DNA of 64,000 bases, from the NCBI GenBank assembly GCA_045129695.1, contig JBGVJZ010000013.1:29369-93368 (forward strand), given 5' to 3'. Positions 58,136-64,000 of this stretch are shown here, in pieces. The stretch is from Eshraghiella sp045129695 (GTDB lineage: Bacteria > Bacillota > Clostridia > Lachnospirales > Lachnospiraceae). Numbering within the stretch: position 1 is the first letter of the stretch; each line of letters starts with the position of its first letter. The notes below the pieces were generated by a model. The model was given only the letters and a program-made list of their open reading frames with translations. It was not told the origin of the DNA and searched no databases. The translations under genes and the position numbers were made by a program.

Positions 58136-59644
58136 TTAGTTATTCAATTGCTTTGCCTTTTCATTAATATTTACAATAACATCTGCAATCTCATCAACTA
58201 CTAAAGCATCATTCTCGCTTCCTGAAAGTGTTTCAGTTGCGCGGGCTGACACTTCCTCAGTAACTGAGGAAACCGTATTAATACTTGTAACAATAATTTC
58301 ATTTTTCTTCGAAAGTTCAGCCATTACTCTTTCCAATTCAGCACTTACCTGATTAATATTTGAAGCACATACTTCTATATTTTCAAATGTTTCTGCCATT
58401 GTTTCAACAGCCTGATTCTGCTCTTTGTTATTGTCCATAAGCTGATTAATTGAATCAAAAACTTCCCTTATAGATACTGTAATACCTGTAATAAGATTTG
58501 TAATATTTACCGTAGCTTCATTAGTCTGACCTGCAAGTGTTGAAATCTCGTCTGCAACAACCGCAAATCCTCTACCCGACTCACCTGCTCTTGCAGCTTC
58601 TATTGAAGCATTGAGACTTAAGAGTTTTGTCTGACTTGTAATGGAACTAATCATTTCTACAATCTCATTCATCTTCTTAGTATTTTCAACTAATTCATTC
58701 ATTCTTACTGCTACAGTTGAACTCGTAGCCTCTGATTTATTCACCGAACAAAGAAGACTATCAATATTTTGTTTTCCTACAACAATCGTTTCATGAGTCT
58801 TTAAAATATCGGTAGCAATAGCGTTAGTTACACCATTTGCTTTATCGAGCTGTGCAACAATTTCTTCTGTCTGTAATAACTGTTCCTGTAAACTTTCAGC
58901 CGTTTCATTTGCACCGGATGAAACATCTTCCATAGACTCTTTTGTTGCCATAACAGAACTTCTTAATTGTTCCATTCTATCCGTAACAGCTTCAATATCA
59001 TTTGAAATAGATTTAGACAAGTCTAAAGTATTAATAAGTAAAGTTTCTGTTTTTTGTTTTTCTACATTAAGTTCTTCTAACTTCTGGGAATTAACTTTTC
59101 CTATGACATTAGTGGCAAGTCCTACAAATAGCGCTCCTAGTGCAACTGAAATAATCTGGATTTCTACCATTGCCAAATCATCTTTTCCTAAATTGCCATT
59201 TGAAAATCCAACAGCAACTGATACAACATTCGCTGCAAGCGCTATACCTCCGGTTATATAACATAACACGATATCACCATAAGGAATAATCACTATGTAA
59301 ATCATAAAAATATACACAAATGTTGTTGGTACCGCTGCGGTTAACAATACAAATGCATATAAAACTGAAAAACCAATGCTTAAAATATACTTAGCTTTAG
59401 TTGATACCCTATCCTTCTTATAGACTACCAAATACAAAAGATAAGGTATTAAATCAAGTGCTCCGAACAGCAATGTATATCTAAGCGTTCTGCTGCCTTT
59501 GACAAACTCCAAAATATACGCTAATAATAAAATAACCGTAAGAATAGTATATGCTACTAAAACACGCTTATTTATTCTGTGCATTTCTTCCATATTTTTT
59601 CCAAATTTTATTTTCCTGACATCTTTTTCCTGATTCCCTTCCAT
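58136..59644 (-). CDS. Methyl-accepting chemotaxis protein, polytopic
   Basis: A 502-residue chemoreceptor. Residues ~25-195 hold about six membrane helices and no large external domain, so it probably senses something in or across the membrane. There is no clear HAMP domain. The cytoplasmic coiled coil follows, with the conserved hairpin tip in SSITSQTKLLSLNASIEAAR and GRGFAVVADEIS around residues 330-370, which binds CheA/CheW. Gln/Glu-rich methylation regions flank it. It implies the organism is motile. Single gene with its own terminator. Confidence 0.9.
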   Translation of the reverse strand: MEGNQEKDVRKIKFGKNMEEMHRINKRVLVAYTILTVILLLAYILEFVKGSRTLRYTLLFGALDLIPYLLYLVVYKKDRVSTKAKYILSIGFSVLYAFVLLTAAVPTTFVYIFMIYIVIIPYGDIVLCYITGGIALAANVVSVAVGFSNGNLGKDDLAMVEIQIISVALGALFVGLATNVIGKVNSQKLEELNVEKQKTETLLINTLDLSKSISNDIEAVTDRMEQLRSSVMATKESMEDVSSGANETAESLQEQLLQTEEIVAQLDKANGVTNAIATDILKTHETIVVGKQNIDSLLCSVNKSEATSSTVAVRMNELVENTKKMNEIVEMISSITSQTKLLSLNASIEAARAGESGRGFAVVADEISTLAGQTNEATVNITNLITGITVSIREVFDSINQLMDNNKEQNQAVETMAETFENIEVCASNINQVSAELERVMAELSKKNEIIVTSINTVSSVTEEVSARATETLSGSENDALVVDEIADVIVNINEKAKQLNN

Positions 59645-59746
59645 AACAGCTTATCCTTTCACACGTTTAAATATATATATAACATATTACCATATTATTT
59701 AAAATTTGAAAATAAAAAATACTCCTCCGTTCTCTCTCATAAAAAA

Positions 59747-59780
59747 AATCCCAATCACACTTTAACGCATGATTGGGATT
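59747..59780 (-). terminator. Terminator of the pullulanase gene
   Basis: On the minus strand AATCCCAATC (59780-59771) pairs with GATTGGGATT (59756-59747), followed by TTTTTTT. It lies 18 bases after the stop codon. Confidence 0.9.
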
Positions 59781-59798
59781 TGAACTGTCAATTATTAA

Positions 59799-62700
59799 TT
59801 ATTTTACAGTACTAAAATATTTCTTTCCGGTAAGCATAATACCCATTGCACCTATAAACATAATTGATAACAATACTATTGCCTGAGTCAGGGTTCCTGC
59901 ATCCGGATTATTGTCAACTACGTCTGCAGAATATACATATGTTACAAATATATCTGCTGATGTGTGTTTTCCACTGGCATTAGCAGGTGTTGTCTTTAAT
60001 GTATATCCATCAATAGTGATTGCTGTTGTTGTGTATGAAGCACCAATGGCTCCTGTTATACTATCACTTGCAAGAACATTACCATCTTCGTCTACATATT
60101 CAATATGAACTCTTCCGGTTTCAGCTACTGTATTTCTAGTATAAACTGAATCTGTATCTACGGTCTCACCTTTTACAAGAACTAATGCTGAAATTGCAGG
60201 AACTGTTACCCTGCCATCAGTTACTGTATCAATAACCTCTGTACCTGCCTGTACATCATTAATGCAGATATTCCATGTACCTTCAGCTATACCCATGTTA
60301 TTATATAAATTAACTTCTTTTGAAGTAGGATTTGAATTAAAAATAACTACAATTCCATCTGATACTTCATCCGGAATAGAAGCCTTGCCTGCAATGTTAA
60401 AAAGCACAACATTTTCATCAATCCATATCGGTGTAACATAACTATCAACATCAGCTGCGGTAGTTAATCTGAGTGCTGCATGATTCTTACGAAATTCGAT
60501 TAATCCCTTGTAGTAATCTCTTGTATTCTGATATTCCTCAGAATCAAGATTACCCCACTTAAGACTGTTAATATAATCCGGTGAATTATAGCTGTTGTGA
60601 ATAATATTACCTTCGTTGTCAACCTTAGTTCTTAGGATTTCTTCACCTGCATGTATTAATGGAATACCTTCTGCAGTCATATAAATTGCTGCTGCCAGAT
60701 TATTCATCTTAATACGGTCTGCAAAACTTGAAGATGCCTTAGTGGCATTAATCTTATCCATCAAAGTATAGTTATCATGACATGATGCATAATTTACTAC
60801 CTGTGTTGGTGCAGGTATCCAAGCTGTCTTTGCTCTAAAGCATTCCATAAGAGTGCCTTCAGGATCACCATCCATAGTATTCTGAACATATCCCCATGTA
60901 GTCTCATCATTTTTTCCCTTTAAGAAATCTCTAAAGGTATCACTAAAATATGCAAAATCCTCTGTATCCCCTGCATTCTGCTGGTTAGCCATTATTGTAT
61001 TGGATGGTTCTACTGCTGTGTTCATTACCCAGCCTTCTCCATAGAAAATTACATCCGGATGAGTCTTATGAACCTCTTCCACAACCTCATTAATTGTCTC
61101 GGCATCCAAAAGACCTACTAAGTCAAAACGGAAACCATCAATATGATATTCATCTGCCCAGTATAAAACAGAATCAACGATATATTTTCTTACCATTGCT
61201 CTTTCAGAGGCGGTATCATTACCACAGCCTGAACCATTGGAATAGCTTCCGTCAGCATTGGTTCTTGAGAAATAGTTAGGTACGATTTCATTGAAGCAGA
61301 AGTTACCTGCATCATATACATGATTGTAAACCACGTCCATAATAACGTTGATGTTATTCTCATGAAGAGTCTGTACCATTTCCTTCATCTCACTTACTCT
61401 TACTGCACCATCATATGGATTGGTTGAGTATGAACCCTCCGGTACATTATAGTTAAGTGGGTCATATCCCCAATTGTACTGCTTAGAGGTATCTGCTGCC
61501 TTCTCTTCTTCTGTAAGTGTCTCATCTATTGAAGCATAATCATAAGAAGGTAACAAATGAATATGTGTAACACCTAAATCTCTAATATGGTCTAATCCTG
61601 TTGGAACTCCATCGCTATTAGTAGTTCCCTTCTGTGTAAGTCCAAGGAATTTACCTCTCCAGGCATCTCTTACACCTGATTCCTCATCAATTGAAAGGTC
61701 TCTTACATGAAGCTCGTAAATAATAGCATCTGTATAACTCATTCCTGCATTAGGACTCTTATCATTCTCCCATCCTTTAGGGTCTGTGGAATCCAAATTA
61801 AGAACCATTGCACGTTCACCGTTAACGCCTGTTGTTCTTGCATATGGATCGCAGGATTCTTCTACTGCTCCGTTAACAGTTGTAAGATATGTATAGTACA
61901 CGCCATTCAAATCGCCTTCTACTGTAGCAATCCAAGTACCATTAACATCTCTTGTCATAGTGTGAGTAGCAAGCTTAGCACTTCCTTCTTCTTCATCAGA
62001 GCCTGTTGCATAGAGCTGCACCTGTACTTTATCCGCTGTAGGTGCCCATACTCTGAAGGTAGTCCCGGTCTCTGACCAGGCTGCACCTAAATCAGAACCT
62101 GTATATGTAAATTCAGTTTCGAATTCCTCTGACTTATATAAATTAGGCATCTTAACTGAATATTCTATATCATCATATGTAAGGGTATAAGAACCACAGG
62201 ACATAATAAGTGACGTTAAATCCTCTTCAATTGAAATATAGTAGGTAGTTCCTACAGTAGTAATATCTGTTATGTTAATTACTGTTTTGTCAGCCTTCTT
62301 GATTACAAAATCAGTATTTGGATCAGTTACCAAACCGGTTGCATCAACTACAATGGTGTTATTATTTCTATTGTATTCAACAGATTTAAGCTTAGTTCCC
62401 TTAACTGCCTGTGTTGTGGCATTAGAATATGTACCATCTGCATTTATATATGAGCAAACCTTGCCTGCTACAACATTTGAAAGGTCAATCTGTCTCTCGG
62501 CTTCCTCTGCTTCCCATTCGCCCTTTCTTATCTTGTACTTAAGAGTATTAATAAATGGTACGTCCTCCTCGCTAACTGTATATGTAGCAACATATTCTCC
62601 ATTTACTTCTTCAAACTGAATAGCCTGACCACCCTGGTTATCTGCCCAAAGCCAAACATTCCATTCACTCTCTTTATTATCAGTTCTGTCATAATGAATC

Positions 62701-63689
62701 TCAACTGTTACATCATCGCTCTCATAAAGACTAACATTAACAAGTCTGCTTTCACTATCAGCAGTTGTCGCAGTAACAGTAAATTCATCCGCTGTAAAAT
62801 CATCTGCCAAGGTTACAGAATTTCCGTTAATAGTAACACCTGCAGTCCCTGATGTGTATGTAACAGCCTTAGTTACACGACCACCATTTGGTTTAAGATA
62901 TTCTAATTCTGTAGGTAATTCAATTAATTCATCTTTTTCAATGGTTAATGAAGTAGTTATTATTCCCGGAATATACAAAATTGAGTTATAATTATTGTCA
63001 TATTTGTACATAAAAGGATTATAGGGATCTTTGTAATATTTACCATCCATCTCTCGATAGAATTTATACTCATATTCACCCGGTTCAAGAGTCATAGAAT
63101 ATGTGTATTCTTTATAATTATTACTTATCTGCATTCTATCGGAGTCCGTACTCCATCCATTCATAGTACCTGTAACATATACATTTCTTACATCACGAGC
63201 TGTATAGTATGAAAAGTTTACCTGATTACCATTAACTTCTGTTCCACCTAATGACATTGATAAAGCCGTACCGTATACATTACCTGCTCCGTCATACCAT
63301 CTCTCAACCACACCATCTGCATCTGCGGAAAGTTTAGATGAGCTAATAGTCAAATCACCGGTCTGGTCACCATTACCATCATTGAAAATGTAATTAAAAT
63401 TCGTATCACTGCTTACGTTAAATTCATAAGTGTAATATCCATCACCATCAATGGAAACCTTATTACCCGGCCATGAATTAGTGAGCTCCTCCGGATTCCA
63501 TGCATATACATACACTTCCGGCCATTGTTCCGCATTTCTAAGATGCACCTTAACCTTCACCATATCACTGGCATGTACCTGCCAATTAGATATTGGTAAC
63601 ATAGTAATTACCAATATAAGTGCCAAAAAACCGCCCAGAATTCTTTTAATTCCGTGCTTTTTTACAAACTTTTTAACATTTGCAACCAT
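59799..63689 (-). CDS. pulA: Cell-surface type I pullulanase, multi-domain
   Basis: A 1296-residue secreted enzyme that cuts alpha-1,6 links in starch and pullulan. Signal peptide at ~1-42. Starch-binding modules follow: a CBM26-like domain (~45-135), an AMPK/CBM48-like E-set domain (~150-245) and a CBM41 (WNVWLWAD, ~335-420). After a linker come CBM48 and the GH13_14 catalytic domain with the type I signature YNWGYDP (~740), nucleophile in DGFRFDLVG (~850), acid/base in FYGEGW (~883) and SCHDNY (~970). A MucBP-like repeat and NPDAGT-helix-KK tail end it. ATG at 63689 has AAGGAGGAG six bases upstream. With two cytoplasmic GH13 enzymes it makes a starch-use set. Confidence 0.93.
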   Translation of the reverse strand: MVANVKKFVKKHGIKRILGGFLALILVITMLPISNWQVHASDMVKVKVHLRNAEQWPEVYVYAWNPEELTNSWPGNKVSIDGDGYYTYEFNVSSDTNFNYIFNDGNGDQTGDLTISSSKLSADADGVVERWYDGAGNVYGTALSMSLGGTEVNGNQVNFSYYTARDVRNVYVTGTMNGWSTDSDRMQISNNYKEYTYSMTLEPGEYEYKFYREMDGKYYKDPYNPFMYKYDNNYNSILYIPGIITTSLTIEKDELIELPTELEYLKPNGGRVTKAVTYTSGTAGVTINGNSVTLADDFTADEFTVTATTADSESRLVNVSLYESDDVTVEIHYDRTDNKESEWNVWLWADNQGGQAIQFEEVNGEYVATYTVSEEDVPFINTLKYKIRKGEWEAEEAERQIDLSNVVAGKVCSYINADGTYSNATTQAVKGTKLKSVEYNRNNNTIVVDATGLVTDPNTDFVIKKADKTVINITDITTVGTTYYISIEEDLTSLIMSCGSYTLTYDDIEYSVKMPNLYKSEEFETEFTYTGSDLGAAWSETGTTFRVWAPTADKVQVQLYATGSDEEEGSAKLATHTMTRDVNGTWIATVEGDLNGVYYTYLTTVNGAVEESCDPYARTTGVNGERAMVLNLDSTDPKGWENDKSPNAGMSYTDAIIYELHVRDLSIDEESGVRDAWRGKFLGLTQKGTTNSDGVPTGLDHIRDLGVTHIHLLPSYDYASIDETLTEEEKAADTSKQYNWGYDPLNYNVPEGSYSTNPYDGAVRVSEMKEMVQTLHENNINVIMDVVYNHVYDAGNFCFNEIVPNYFSRTNADGSYSNGSGCGNDTASERAMVRKYIVDSVLYWADEYHIDGFRFDLVGLLDAETINEVVEEVHKTHPDVIFYGEGWVMNTAVEPSNTIMANQQNAGDTEDFAYFSDTFRDFLKGKNDETTWGYVQNTMDGDPEGTLMECFRAKTAWIPAPTQVVNYASCHDNYTLMDKINATKASSSFADRIKMNNLAAAIYMTAEGIPLIHAGEEILRTKVDNEGNIIHNSYNSPDYINSLKWGNLDSEEYQNTRDYYKGLIEFRKNHAALRLTTAADVDSYVTPIWIDENVVLFNIAGKASIPDEVSDGIVVIFNSNPTSKEVNLYNNMGIAEGTWNICINDVQAGTEVIDTVTDGRVTVPAISALVLVKGETVDTDSVYTRNTVAETGRVHIEYVDEDGNVLASDSITGAIGASYTTTAITIDGYTLKTTPANASGKHTSADIFVTYVYSADVVDNNPDAGTLTQAIVLLSIMFIGAMGIMLTGKKYFSTVK

Positions 63690-63788
63690 TTTACTCCTCC
63701 TTATTGTCACGCGTCGAATTATAGTTCCCACCTACGGCAGATTTACCGCAGATTAAATTCGACAGCCCCTTTACATTATCTATCCTTG

Positions 63789-63816
63789 CGTGCTGTATTT
63801 TACGGCACGTTTTTTT
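63789..63816 (+). terminator. Plus-strand terminator upstream of pullulanase, no gene attached
   Basis: CGTGCTGTA (63789-63797) and TACGGCACG (63801-63809) form a 9-bp stem (one G-U) with a TTT loop, followed by seven Ts. No plus-strand gene precedes it, so it either ends an antisense or small RNA, or acts as a hairpin in the pullulanase leader. Confidence 0.6.
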
Positions 63817-63876
63817 CTGTCCTATTGACCATTCTCTCCGATTCCCTTATAGTCAGTTTTGCAACTGAAAATAAAA

Positions 63877-63915
63877 AGAGAAAGAACAGCCCTGACCAAA
63901 GTTCGTTCTTTCTCT
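63877..63915 (-). terminator. Terminator of a transcript entering from the right edge
   Basis: On the minus strand AGAGAAAGAAC (63915-63905) pairs with GTTCTTTCTCT (63887-63877), followed by TTTTTATTTT. No open frame of useful length lies between it and position 64000, so the transcript may be non-coding or its gene may end just at the edge. Confidence 0.75.
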
Positions 63916-64000
63916 CAACCACAAGCGCTGTAAGCAGGTTTCTCGCAGGATCTATGTCCTAATTATTATGACCTACATATAAACAGTCGCTAAGCAATTA

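Noticed and set aside
49000..64000. tRNA or rRNA genes
   Set aside because: No T-loop-like GGTTCGAATCC or rRNA landmark was noticed on either strand; a tRNAscan run would settle it.

Overview
The window looks like chromosomal DNA of a low-GC Gram-positive anaerobe, most likely a Lachnospiraceae-type Clostridium relative. This is inferred from gene families, not from a marker gene: there is no rRNA or tRNA here. Supporting signs are strong GGAGG ribosome-binding sites, a pyrophosphate-dependent phosphofructokinase, several cyclic-di-GMP proteins, a chemoreceptor, cell-wall-type surface proteins, GH13 starch enzymes and a teichoic-acid-like glycopolymer locus. Fifty protein genes are called. 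No gap between genes exceeds about 300 bases.

Layout. 0.2-7.5 kb (mostly minus): ferritin-like protein, intracellular GH13 amylase, a large TPR-GAF-GGDEF diguanylate cyclase, a small zinc-ribbon protein (plus) and a REC-HD-GYP response regulator. 7.5-11.9 kb: ABC exporter, then an ECF sigma / membrane anti-sigma / secreted serpin operon. 12.1-15.9 kb (plus): PPi-phosphofructokinase and an AT-rich three-gene unit led by an exported His/Cys protein and driven by a consensus promoter. 16-19.5 kb (minus): metal-efflux operon (HMA chaperone, P1B ATPase, SmtB/CadC-like repressor) followed by two small genes. 19.6-26.5 kb (minus): methionine aminopeptidase, a lipoprotein apparently under the same ECF sigma, and a 1664-residue VWA/SpaA/SHIRT-like surface protein. 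26.7-29.6 kb (plus): TrkA-TrkH potassium uptake.

30.5-44.5 kb (minus) is the main accessory region. It is a long, tightly packed surface-glycopolymer operon: GT-B protein, GT2-pyruvyltransferase fusion, beta-propeller, radical SAM protein, two GT2 enzymes, CDP-glycerol-type phosphotransferase, a PD-(D/E)XK nuclease/transposase-like insert, pentulose-5-phosphate epimerase, TarI/IspD-like cytidylyltransferase and TarJ/GatD-like reductase. The last three could together make a CDP-alditol that the phosphotransferase polymerises. Five proteins of the locus carry the same kind of extra Rossmann-like module.

44.7-64 kb: a second diguanylate cyclase, AzlCD exporter, HD hydrolase, surface 5'-nucleotidase, DUF2798-like membrane protein, DegV, a second GH13 enzyme, dGTPase-like hydrolase, DUF362 protein, P-loop kinase, sodium/solute symporter, ZIP transporter, chemoreceptor and a cell-surface type I pullulanase.

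The most interesting non-coding signals are: an identically spaced promoter pair that links the ECF sigma operon to the lipoprotein gene; a hairpin burying the ribosome-binding site and start codon of the transposase-like gene, with repeats around it; a dispersed family of near-identical terminator hairpins; and a shared (D/P)AG(T/S)-helix-basic tail on three surface proteins that resembles, but is not, an LPXTG sorting signal.
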